Made by a program: the position numbers and the translations under genes. Source: CAWBCR01 sp963787375 (GTDB taxonomy: Bacteria; Chloroflexota; Anaerolineae; Aggregatilineales; UBA3940). From it: 64,000 nt of DNA. The notes beneath the pieces were generated by a model, which saw nothing but the letters and a program-made list of their open reading frames with translations, searched no databases and was not told where the DNA came from. Positions within the stretch are counted from its first letter, which is position 1; each line of letters begins with the position of its first letter. This document shows, piece after piece, positions 17,930 through 28,242 of the stretch. Location of the stretch: positions 124,001-188,000 of the forward strand of contig CAWBCR010000031.1 in NCBI GenBank assembly GCA_963787375.1. The letters run 5' to 3'.

Positions 17930-17984
17930 GTAGGGGGAAAGATAGGCGAGGGTTCAGGCCGCATGCGAGGATCGCTGCGCGGGT

Positions 17985-18058
17985 GGGCACGGTATGCCGT
18001 GCCCCTGCCACACGGATCGACACGGGTTCGTAGGGGCGGGTCTCAGACCCGCCCCTAC
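17985..18058. repeat. intergenic palindromic repeat
   Basis: Two perfect hairpins stand side by side: GGGCACGG/CCGTGCCC (17985-18004) and GTAGGGGCGGGTCT/AGACCCGCCCCTAC (18030-18058). The second closely resembles short palindromic repeats scattered in many Chloroflexota genomes. It lies between ftsH and the small ORF at 18069 and could also end transcription of that ORF. Confidence 0.6.
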
Positions 18059-18068
18059 CACTACCGGT

Positions 18069-18353
18069 TCACAGCGCAGAGTGGCTCGGAATGCCAAAGC
18101 TACCTTGTATCCAGTTTCCGGTCACGTGGGTGACAACTCCACTCGATGTTGACGGATCATACGGTGCCGAGTTCTCGTCAATGTGTTCCGCCTGATGACT
18201 ACATTCCGCGTGGTGGGCCTCCTGCAAAAGATCAGATGCGCAATTGGCATGGGGTCTCTCTAGATAGATGGCTCCGGCGACAGTAACCGCTAGCGTATAT
18301 CGCTCAACTGTTGTGACTACTCGCTTTGGAAAGGATCGCATTTCACCTAGCAT
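18069..18353 (-). CDS. small protein of unknown function
   Basis: 94 residues. The start at 18353 is strongly supported by AAGGAGG 7 nt upstream. The N-terminal third has one short hydrophobic stretch (YTLAVTVAGAIYLE); the middle is rich in His, Glu and Cys (CASDLLQEAHHAECSHQAEH), and the tail is polar and Gly/Ser-rich. Base composition is clearly lower in GC than the neighbours, which suggests a different origin. A terminator-like hairpin with a U tract sits directly before the ribosome site, so expression may be attenuated. I do not recognise a family. The His/Cys-rich middle could bind metal, but that is only a possibility. Confidence 0.6.
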   Translation of the reverse strand: MLGEMRSFPKRVVTTVERYTLAVTVAGAIYLERPHANCASDLLQEAHHAECSHQAEHIDENSAPYDPSTSSGVVTHVTGNWIQGSFGIPSHSAL

Positions 18354-18371
18354 TGGGATTCCTCCTTGAAC

Positions 18372-18408
18372 AAAAAGAGCCGCTCCCCTTGCGAAGGGAC
18401 AACGGCTC
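18372..18408 (-). terminator. terminator or attenuator hairpin in the leader of the small ORF
   Basis: On the minus strand GAGCCG (18408-18403) pairs with CGGCTC (18382-18377), with an inner CCCTT/AAGGG stem, and TTTTT follows at 18376-18372. Only a few bases further is AAGGAGG of the 18353 start. No minus-strand gene ends upstream, since the next one is the desaturase whose stop is 67 bp away, so this is either the desaturase terminator or an attenuator. Confidence 0.65.
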
Positions 18409-18474
18409 AATGGCTCTCTGTCGCGTTATTCAATTATCGAGATCGTACCACATTATCGCACCCGGGGCCACCGC

Positions 18475-19538
18475 CTACGCGGTCTCGGCCACCTTCCGCG
18501 TCGAGCCGCGCAGCGCCGCCGCGACCTCGTTCATGTAGCGCAGGATCTCGCGGTAGGAGCGCACCACGCCGGTCTCGTAGTAGGGCAGGTGCTGCTCCTC
18601 GCAGAACGCCTTGACGATCTCGCGGGCGCGGCCCAGCATATTGCGCGACATGCCGGGGAACAGGTGATGCTCCACCTGATAGTTCAGCCCACCGTACATG
18701 TAGTCGACGATGGGGCCGGGCAGCACGTTGCGCGTGGTCAGCACCTGCACGTACAGGAAATCCATGCCGTGCTCCGGGTCGACAATCGGCATGCCCTTGT
18801 GGTTCGGCGCGAAGACCATCCCCAGGTGCAGCCCGGTCACGATGTGATGCACCAGGAAGAACAGGATCGCCTGCCACCACGGCAGCGCGATCAGCAGCGC
18901 CCGAAGTACAGCAGCCAGTGCAGCGTCAGGAACAGGCCCTGCACAAAGCGATCTTCCACCCGCTCGCCAAAGAACACGTCGCGCACGGCGGCGAACGCCT
19001 GGAAGAACGCCGACAGGCTCAACACCGGGAAGAACGTGTAGGCCTGGTACTTCATCAGGAAGCGCACGATGCCCGTCTGCGCGGCAGCCTGCTCCTCGAT
19101 CCAGGCCCAGATCGGGATCTCCAGCGTGGGATCGACCCCCAGCTCGTTGGTGTGGGCGTGATGCTCGTTGTGCCGCTCGCGCCACGAGCTGATCGACGAG
19201 CCCAGCACCAGGTTGCCGAAGATCAGCCCGACCAGGTTGTTGCGCGGCGCGGCTTTGAAGATCTGGCGGTGGCCCGCGTCGTGCATCACGAAACCGGCCC
19301 GCACGAAGATCAGCGACAGGAACAGCGCGTTAAGCATCTGCACCCAGAAGCTGTGCACCAGCAGCAGCACCGCCACCGAGATCGCCAGCAGCGCCAGCGG
19401 CTCAAGCAGAACACGGGTGTAGTACAGCGGCTGCTTGTCGAGCAGCCCCCGGTCTTTGACCAGCCGTTTAAGGTCGGCGTAGGCCTGGCGATAGGTGTGG
19501 CCCGGCTCGCTGCCGGCAGGTGTGTTGATTTGTGTCAT
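18475..19538 (-). CDS. membrane fatty acid desaturase, one frameshift
   Basis: About 354 residues once frames are joined near 18900. The three histidine boxes of membrane di-iron desaturases are present: HDAGH, HNEHH (in RERHNEHHAHTNE) and QVEHHLFP. The last, with Gln, is typical of acyl-CoA and front-end type desaturases. Two pairs of hydrophobic segments surround the boxes. It introduces a double bond into membrane fatty acids. The ATG at 19538 has GAGGGG upstream and gives a normal N-terminus. The frameshift interrupts hydrophobic sequence (LHWLLYFG to LLIALPWWQAILFF) without loss of motifs, so it is probably an error. Confidence 0.85.
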
Positions 19539-19560
19539 GTGTCCCCTCATGGTCATAAAG

Positions 19561-19592
19561 AGCGCGCGCCGTCTTGCCGGACAGCGCGCGCT
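19561..19592 (-). terminator. terminator of typA
   Basis: AGCGCGCGC (19561-19569) pairs with GCGCGCGCT (19584-19592). On the minus strand it lies about 90 bp after the typA stop and is followed by TCTTTAT. The desaturase starts just beyond it. Confidence 0.5.
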
Positions 19593-19680
19593 ACATACGT
19601 TTTGTTTATCAAGTACATTTATGATGATAACGACAATCGGTGGAATTTCAACCCAGCCGGAGCCGCCACCAGAGGGGCCG

Positions 19681-21537
<1,857 letters not shown>

Positions 21538-21610
21538 TGCTGAACCTCTTATGATTGTGACTGATCGTTCGATAAAGTGTTTGACCGAAAGCCCTGCGAG
21601 CAAACACCTA

Positions 21611-21631
21611 AAAACCCGGCGGAGAGCCGGG
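21611..21631 (-). terminator. terminator-like hairpin in the typA leader
   Basis: On the minus strand CCCGGC (21631-21626) pairs with GCCGGG (21620-21615) and runs into TTTT (21614-21611). It lies about 75 nt before the typA start, yet the gene upstream is divergent. It therefore ends no known gene and may be an attenuator. Confidence 0.5.
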
Positions 21632-21853
21632 CCAGTCTGCTGCGAGTTCGACTGATACTGATTCAGAGTATAACGCGCGCGCCGCGCGGCGGCGAATCGC
21701 CGTAAAGGCCACGTGCACGGCTTTTGCACCCCGGTTGACACCTATCTGATCGCCCGCGCCGTACCCGCCCTCAACGGCGGGTCTTGTATTATTGACGATA
21801 AATGTGGTCAAATAGAGACAGATATCACGCCGATCAAGCGGAGCGCATCCTTC

Positions 21854-22834
21854 ATGACTTCCACATCGACCCACAACGCCTTCACGCGGCGGGCTGCGCT
21901 GCTGCTGGCTATCGCGGCAGCCGTTGCGCTGACCGCCTGCGCCGCGCAGCCCATCCCGCGCGGTGCCGATCCCGGCGACGCGCTCGCCGCTGCCGGCACC
22001 GAGCATACGCCGGGCGTGTTCGCCGGGCTGAACAGCATGGCGATCATCGTCCGCGAGGGGCTGGAGGCGGTGCTGATCATCGGCGCGGTGCTGGGCACGC
22101 TGCGCAACACGCACCGCGACGAGAAGTACAGCCGCTGGGTCTACGCGGGCGTGCTGGCGGGCATCGCCGCCAGCGGCCTGACGTGGCTGGCCTCGCGCAC
22201 GCTGATCCCCGTCACCGACGCCAACCGCGAGATTCTGGAGGGCGTGACCAACCTCGTCGCGGTGGGCGTGCTGTTCTACGTGACCAACTGGCTGTTCCAC
22301 AAGGCGTACGTCGTCGACTGGACGGCAGCCATCCAGCACGAGGTCAGCCGGGCGCTGAGCGCCGGGTCGGCGCTGGGGCTGGCCGGGCTGGCCTTCACCG
22401 TCGTGGCGCGTGAGGGGTTCGAGACGGTGCTGTTCTACCAGGCGCTGCTGTTCAGCGCCAGCCCTGCCCCGGTGCTGATCGGTTTTGCGGCGGGCGTGCT
22501 GGCGCTGGTCGGCGCGGCGGTGGCGATCATTGCGCTCAGCCGCCGCCTGCCGGTCAAGCCGCTGTTCACCGCCACCAGCGTCCTGATGCTGGGGCTGGCC
22601 TTCAGCTTCGCCGGGACGGGCGTCCACGCGCTGCAAGAGGCCGGCTGGGTGCGCGCCACGGCGCTAACGTTTGTGCCGTCGCACGCCATCCTGGCCGATT
22701 TGTTCGGCATCTTCCCCACGCTTGAGACGCTGCTGGCGCAGGTCGCGTTCGTGGCGGTCATCGGCGTAACGTTCGCCATCAGCCGCCGCCACTGGAAGCG
22801 CCGCGCGCTGCGGCTGGCTGAGACGCAGCAGTAG
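21854..22834 (+). CDS. FTR1 family high-affinity iron permease
   Basis: 326 residues. A signal sequence or first helix (about 12-30, ending LTACAAQ, lipobox-like) precedes seven predicted membrane segments. Both iron-binding motifs of the FTR1/EfeU family are visible: REGLE at 67-71 and REGFE at 186-190. The protein imports ferric or ferrous iron, usually with a partner oxidase. No EfeO or EfeB gene is adjacent. The start at ATG 21854 is preferred to the longer frame, which runs into the divergent promoter region. It is divergent from typA. Confidence 0.88.
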   Translation: MTSTSTHNAFTRRAALLLAIAAAVALTACAAQPIPRGADPGDALAAAGTEHTPGVFAGLNSMAIIVREGLEAVLIIGAVLGTLRNTHRDEKYSRWVYAGVLAGIAASGLTWLASRTLIPVTDANREILEGVTNLVAVGVLFYVTNWLFHKAYVVDWTAAIQHEVSRALSAGSALGLAGLAFTVVAREGFETVLFYQALLFSASPAPVLIGFAAGVLALVGAAVAIIALSRRLPVKPLFTATSVLMLGLAFSFAGTGVHALQEAGWVRATALTFVPSHAILADLFGIFPTLETLLAQVAFVAVIGVTFAISRRHWKRRALRLAETQQ

Positions 22835-22930
22835 GGTGACCGGCCTACGATGTCAATGAGATCGATTCGGTTGTAGTAGTAGGTTTGATTGTGTTGAGGT
22901 GATTCGTCTGCGCCTGCAATAGCACGCTCC

Positions 22931-24137
22931 TCAGTCGCTGTTGGTGCTGTTCCGGCGCGCGGGCGGCTGGAGCGGCAGCCGCAGCGTGAACGTCGAGCCG
23001 ACGCCCAGCGTGCTCTGGACGCCAATCGACCCGCCAAGCTGGGTCACCACGCGGTGGGCAATCGGCAGGCCCAGCCCCAGCCCGCCAACCCGCCGCGTAT
23101 TGTGCTCCTCGACCTGGAAGAACGGCTGGAAGATCGTCTCAAGCTCGGTCTGCGGGATGCCGAGGCCGCTGTCGGCTACCTCGACGTGGACGGTGTCGTC
23201 GGTCTGCCGGGTGGTCACCCGGACCCAGCCTTCTTTACGATTGAAGTTGATCGCATTCAGCACAAGCTGGCTGAGCGCGGTGTGGATCAGCGACGGATCG
23301 GCTACCAGCCGGATCGGCTCAGCGGGCAGCTCAAACTCAAGCCGGACGAAGTGCTCAGCAGCGTAGCCACGACATTCCTCCACGACCTGCTCGACCACCT
23401 CGCCAATCGCGAACGCGTTCGCGCCGCGCGGGTGGGGCGAGCCCTCATTCAGGTCGGCGAACTGGATCAGCTCTTCGATAATCCGCTTCAGACGCAGGCC
23501 CCCCGACCGGATACCCACCAGGTACTCGTCGATCTCGTTCATGGCGTCGTCACCCAGCACCCATTCGAGCATCTCGACGTAACCGATGATGGCCGTCAGC
23601 GGGGTGCGCAGCTCGTGCGCCGCGATGTTGACAAACTCGGCTTTCAGATTCTTCCAGCCGCTTGCGCTCGCTCTGATCGTGCAGCACCAGCAGCCAGCCC
23701 TGCGACGTGCGCCCACCCTCCAGCCGCGCCATGCTTACCAGCAGCGAGCGCTTGACCGGCGCGTCCATCGTCATCTCGACCTGGGCCGGGTTGCTGTAGC
23801 CCGCTGCGATGCCCTCCAGTGCCGGGATCAGGCCGTCGACGTCCAGCACATCGCCGACAGAGCGACCAGTCACATCCTCAACGCTGCACTCGACGAGCCG
23901 GCAGAAGGCGGGGTTCGCCTGCTGAATCACAAATGAATCGTCCAGCACGGCCAGCCCATCGGGCGTGCTGGCAAACACAGCGCTCAGGAGCCGGTGTGTG
24001 CGCTCCAGCTCCTCGCGCCGGGCCTTTTCGGCGGTATAAATGCGGGCCAGGTCGCGGCCATATTCGACGGCCTGCCGGTAGGCGTGCTCGACCTCACTGC
24101 GGTCGTCCGCCGGCGGGTCCTGTTTACTGTCGTCCAT
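22931..24137 (-). CDS. PAS domain sensor histidine kinase, one frameshift
   Basis: About 400 residues, soluble. A coiled-coil N-terminus (about 15-45), one PAS domain (about 46-165; FASTPDGLAVLDDSFVIQQA) and HisKA with AAHELRTPLTAIIGY precede a HATPase with VLNAINFNRKEG, VADSGLGIP and GLGLGLPIAH. The frame changes near 23655 between the PAS end (LVLHDQSERKRLE) and the H-box (NLKAEFVNIAAHELR), again without loss of conserved sequence. No regulator gene is adjacent, so it is an orphan that may feed into the neighbouring kinases or the regulator at 30721. Confidence 0.88.
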
Positions 24138-24278
24138 TCTCAGCTTCTCTACCCCGGCTGCCCGCCGTCAGCAAGAGATCGGCGCGGCAAACGGGCTGCT
24201 TCCATCACAGAAAGGGCACGCTGCGACTATTGTCCGCCAGTATACCAGAGTTCACCCGAGGCGGGGACCTCATGACAG

Positions 24279-27200
24279 TCAATCCGGGGGATTGTCAGGA
24301 CGCACGATGGGCAGCGTAAAGGAAAAGACACTGCCTGTGCCATACTCGCTCTCCACAGATATCGTGCCGCCGTGCAGCTCGACGATCAGCTTGCAGACCG
24401 TCAGCCCCAGCCCCGTCCCCCCCACAGCGGTGTTGGATGTGTCTGCGCGGAAGAACCTCTCGAAGAGATGTGACATCTGTTCCGGCGTCATGCCGATGCC
24501 CTCGTCAATCACGCGGACACAGACCATCGAGTCGATGTGCTCGGCCCGCACCGTCACACTGCCGCCCTGGGGCGAGTACTTCACTGCATTCGAGACCAGG
24601 TTGCGCAGCACCTGCATCACCCGCGTCCGGTCGCCGAAGATAAGCGGCAGGTCCGCCGGGATGTCAAGCGCGAAGCGATGCAGGGGGAATGCTTCAACAA
24701 AGGGCGCAATGATCTCGCCGGCCATCACAGACAGCGAAACAGCCGAGGTCGACAACTCCATGCCGCGGCCCGCCTCCAGGCGGGCGAGGTCCAGCAAGTT
24801 CTCGACGATGGCTGCAAGCTGCGTCGCCTGCTTGTTGATGAAGGTCAGGTAGCGCACCTGCCGCTCTGTTTCGAACTGGCGGGTCAGCAGGAGCTCGCTG
24901 TAGCCCTGAATGGACGTCAGCGGCGTGCGCAGCTCGTGCGCCGCGGTTGAGATCAGCGTGTCCTTCATGCGCTCGACGCTCTTGAACGCGGTAATGTCGC
25001 GCAGGCTGCATACGTGGCCCAGCAGCGTATCGCCGCCTTCCCGAATGGGGGCCAGCGCCATGTCGGCATCGAAAGTGGTGCCATCGCAGCGGCGGGCCGT
25101 CACCTCCAGGCGCTGAGGCTGAAGATCGCGCCGGGCATTGTCCAGCGCCTGCTGGATCGCGCCGGCATAGTGGTCTTCCACCAGCCGGGTGAGCGGCTCG
25201 CCAAACATCTCATCAGACGAATAGCAGAATAAGCCGTAGAACGCCGGGCTGACGTTTTGAATCGTGCCGTCCGTGCCCAGCATCAGCAGGGCATCCGGGC
25301 TGTTGTTCAGAATCGTCTCGACGTGCTCTTTGGCCTGCTGAAGCTCGGACGTGCGCTCCCGGACGGCCTGCTGCATCGCGACGTTCTGGCGCTCAAGCTG
25401 CTGGTACAGCAGCGCGTTCTGAACACCGAAAGAGGCCTGCGCGGTGAACGTGGTCAGCAGATCGATCTCGTCCGCGGTGAACGGCTTTTCCTCCCGCCGT
25501 CCGAGCGTGATGACGCCGATGGCATCGTCGCCGGCCAGCAGCGGCACGCCCACCCATGACGCCACTTCACTCGGAGCATAGGTGCGCAGCAGCGGCACGA
25601 TCTTCGCCTCGTCGCGGGCAATGTTCGCCACCGACACCGGCTGGCGCGAGCGGATAACCCGCCCGATCAGCAGGTCCTCATCCAGCGACAGCGTCTCGCC
25701 GACATGCCGGCGCGGCTCCTCGAAGCCGGCGGTTGCCCACACCACCAGCTTGTCACCCTCGACACGCTGCACGGTCGCGACGTTATAGGGGACTGTTTCG
25801 CGCAGGTGCTCCAACAGTATGTCCAGCACCCGGTCGAGGTCCAGCGTGGAGATCAGCGCCGCACCGGCGCGACGCAGCACTTCTTCCGCCCGGCGGCGTC
25901 GCAGCGCGTCGTTGTACAACCGTGCGTTCTGAATGGCCACCGCCGCCTGGTTGGCAAAGATACCCAGCCGATCGGCGTGCGCCTGAGTAAAGAAACCTGG
26001 CTCGCGGCTCGACAGGCTCAGAGAGCCGATCACCTCGCCGCCGATGACGATCGGCGCGACGGCGTAGGAGCGGACCCACTCGCGACCTTTCACAGGTATC
26101 CAGTCGGGTTCGGAGGCAGTATCCGGCACGGCCAGCGACACACGGGTATCCACGATCCGCCTCGTGAGAGGGGAATCATCCAGGTCAATACTCACATCCC
26201 GCAAGTCGATGGGCACGAGGTCACCGCTGCCGCCCTGGCGTACCATTTCGACGACCCCGCCGGAAATCATGCGGATCGTCGCCCGGTCGTGTGGCACGAC
26301 CTTGCCTACGCTGTCGAGGATGCGGTCCAGCACCTCGTCCAGATCGAGCGTGCTGTTCAGCACAGCGGCAGTGTCGCGCAGGCCGTCGGCCAGCGCCCGC
26401 TGCTCGCGCTCGGCAGCCTCGGCGCGGTTGCGCTCGGTTACGTCGACGAGCACGGCCTCGTAAGACTGCGGCTGGCCATCGGGGCCCCTGATCACCCGAA
26501 TGTTCGACTCGGTATGCAGCAACGTACCGTCCCGGCGGCGCAGCGTCAGCGGGTAGTTGTGAACGCTGTCTCCGGGTCCCAGCGCGTCAATCAGCCTCCG
26601 CGCCTGGTTGGCCCCCGTATCCAGCGCCTCCGTGCCCGCCTCCATCAGCGTCTCGAGATCGGGATAGCCCGCCATTTCGACAAAAGCCTGGTTCACGTCG
26701 AGCAGCGTGCCGCCCGCCGTAGAGCTCACCACGCCCACAGGCAGATTGTCAAACAGGCCGTGGTAGCGGGCCTCGCTCTCGCGCAGCGCCACCTCGGATT
26801 CGCGGCTCTGCGCGCGCAGCCGCTGCGCGGTGAGGCCGTAGGCCAGGTCGCCGGCCAGCTCCGACAGCAGCTGCACCTCCTGAAGGTCAAAAGCGTCGGA
26901 CTCAGCCGCGCACACGATCAGCACGCCCAGCGGTTTGCCGGCATTGAGCAGCGGCAGCGAAATCACTGATCTATAGCCAAGGCGCTGCGCCCGCTCGCGC
27001 CACGGTGCGAAGCCGGCGTCGTCCACCCGCACGACGCTGGGCCGCCCGGTGCGCAAAGCCCGCCCGCTGGGCCCCTGCCCCAGCTCAGAGTCGTCCCAGG
27101 TCGGCAGTATCTCGGCGGCGACCTCGTCGCCGCGCCCGGCCCACGCCACGGGCTGGATCAGTTTGCTGCTGTCCGGCTCGACATAGCCGATCCAGGCCCG

Positions 27201-27743
27201 CACGTACTCGCCGGTTGTCACGATCACCTCGCACACCCGGCGGGCGAGAGCCATCTCGTCTTCGGCGCGGACCTGGGCCTGGCTGCACTCACTGAGCACC
27301 CGGAACGCGCGATTGGTCCGGTTGAGCACCTCGCGCACGCGCCTGCGCTCGATGGCATACACCAGCGAACGGGCCAGCAGATCGGGATCGAGGCCGCTCT
27401 CGACGAGGTAATCCTGCGCGCCCGCCCGGATGAGCTCAAGGCCGATGTCAGCCTCGACCCGGTCGGTCAGCACGACGACGGGCAGCGAGGGGGCAAGGTT
27501 CAGCAGGTGTTCGAGCGCATCCAGCGCGGTTTCTCGGTGCGGAGGAAGGTCAAGCAGGACAATGTCGACGGTGTGCTGGGCAAGGCTCTCCTGCACGGCA
27601 TCCGGACTCGCCGCGGCAGTGAGGATAAAACTGCCTGGAGCGGCCTTGTCGAGCAGCGCGCGCAGCCGATCTTCGCTTTCTGGCTGGCTGCCGATCAACA
27701 GGACCGAGACGTGTCTCTCAATCAGATCGGCACCTCGATGCAC
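24279..27743 (-). CDS. large multi-sensor histidine kinase (REC-GAF-PAS-GAF-GAF-PAS-HisKA-HATPase)
   Basis: 1154 residues, soluble. The order is an N-terminal receiver-like domain (about 10-135; Asp in IVLLDLPP), GAF (about 145-320), PAS (about 330-445), GAF (about 455-625), GAF (about 635-800), a coiled coil, PAS (about 830-945), HisKA (STAAHELRTPLTSIQGY) and HATPase (NLVSNAVKYSPQGG, IDEGIGM, GTGLGLTVCK). In the receiver the usual Lys-Pro is replaced (GAQDYLVESGL), so phosphorylation may be altered. The start is uncertain: the open frame begins at a GTG at 27743 without a clear ribosome site, while GAGGTG just inside could serve a start a few codons later. It is an orphan kinase integrating several small-molecule or redox signals. 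Confidence 0.9.
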   Translation of the reverse strand: MHRGADLIERHVSVLLIGSQPESEDRLRALLDKAAPGSFILTAAASPDAVQESLAQHTVDIVLLDLPPHRETALDALEHLLNLAPSLPVVVLTDRVEADIGLELIRAGAQDYLVESGLDPDLLARSLVYAIERRRVREVLNRTNRAFRVLSECSQAQVRAEDEMALARRVCEVIVTTGEYVRAWIGYVEPDSSKLIQPVAWAGRGDEVAAEILPTWDDSELGQGPSGRALRTGRPSVVRVDDAGFAPWRERAQRLGYRSVISLPLLNAGKPLGVLIVCAAESDAFDLQEVQLLSELAGDLAYGLTAQRLRAQSRESEVALRESEARYHGLFDNLPVGVVSSTAGGTLLDVNQAFVEMAGYPDLETLMEAGTEALDTGANQARRLIDALGPGDSVHNYPLTLRRRDGTLLHTESNIRVIRGPDGQPQSYEAVLVDVTERNRAEAAEREQRALADGLRDTAAVLNSTLDLDEVLDRILDSVGKVVPHDRATIRMISGGVVEMVRQGGSGDLVPIDLRDVSIDLDDSPLTRRIVDTRVSLAVPDTASEPDWIPVKGREWVRSYAVAPIVIGGEVIGSLSLSSREPGFFTQAHADRLGIFANQAAVAIQNARLYNDALRRRRAEEVLRRAGAALISTLDLDRVLDILLEHLRETVPYNVATVQRVEGDKLVVWATAGFEEPRRHVGETLSLDEDLLIGRVIRSRQPVSVANIARDEAKIVPLLRTYAPSEVASWVGVPLLAGDDAIGVITLGRREEKPFTADEIDLLTTFTAQASFGVQNALLYQQLERQNVAMQQAVRERTSELQQAKEHVETILNNSPDALLMLGTDGTIQNVSPAFYGLFCYSSDEMFGEPLTRLVEDHYAGAIQQALDNARRDLQPQRLEVTARRCDGTTFDADMALAPIREGGDTLLGHVCSLRDITAFKSVERMKDTLISTAAHELRTPLTSIQGYSELLLTRQFETERQVRYLTFINKQATQLAAIVENLLDLARLEAGRGMELSTSAVSLSVMAGEIIAPFVEAFPLHRFALDIPADLPLIFGDRTRVMQVLRNLVSNAVKYSPQGGSVTVRAEHIDSMVCVRVIDEGIGMTPEQMSHLFERFFRADTSNTAVGGTGLGLTVCKLIVELHGGTISVESEYGTGSVFSFTLPIVRPDNPPD

Positions 27744-28002
27744 GGGGCATAACGACTTCTACGCAGACCCGACAACTGTTGCTGATACAGAGGACGTTAA
27801 ACGGCGAGGCATCATCAGGCACGCGCAAGCTGCGCGCGGCCCGATGCAGATTCTCACCCCGCCTGCTATTCTATCACAACAGCGGAGCAGAGAAAACCGG
27901 CGGACAGCGCCAATCCGCATGCAGGAGCACTCGCAACAGGCGCACTTCGACTTTCTGATGGTTGTCCCAACTGTGAAACACGCGAAATTCCTGACAAGAA
28001 CG

Positions 28003-28030
28003 TTAACAACTCGTTTATCTATGTTATACT
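28003..28030 (+). promoter_or_regulatory. putative promoter of the MASE3 kinase operon
   Basis: TTAACA (28003-28008), a 16 bp spacer and TATACT (28025-28030), in an AT-rich patch that stands out from the surroundings. It implies a leader of about 200 nt. Confidence 0.5.
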
Positions 28031-28143
28031 TGTGTAGGTGTCACCAAGACCCAACGCCCGGTATCGTTACCCGTATCCTGCGGGACAGTCAAACGTCTTA
28101 GATAGTTGAAGCAACCCGAAATAGTTAGATAATCTCCTGGGGG

Positions 28144-28188
28144 GCCCGCAACCTGAATCTCCAGGCTGTCTCAAGGCTGGTTCCGGGC
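28144..28188 (+). ncRNA. structured leader element of unknown class
   Basis: GCCCGCAACC (28144-28153) can pair with GGTTCCGGGC (28179-28188) apart from one C/C mismatch, and an inner CCAG/CTGG stem fits inside. It lies in the long untranslated leader of the MASE3 kinase. It matches no riboswitch class I know, and a functional role is unproven. Confidence 0.3.
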
Positions 28189-28242
28189 AAGAGTGCTTTA
28201 TTGCGCTGGCCTGAAGGAGCGGAATAGTCACGGGGTGATCCC

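Larger units (their letters stand above)
27744..28242. other. 499-bp intergenic region between divergent kinases
   Basis: I see no convincing gene in this stretch. The right half holds a promoter (28003-28030) and a structured leader of about 200 nt before the MASE3 kinase. The left half (27750-28000) should contain the promoter of the 1154-residue kinase, but no clear -35/-10 pair was identified. Confidence 0.5.

Noticed and set aside
28144..28188. Known riboswitch, for example c-di-GMP or cobalamin
   Set aside because: No conserved core of any class I know could be matched, so only an unclassified structure is reported.
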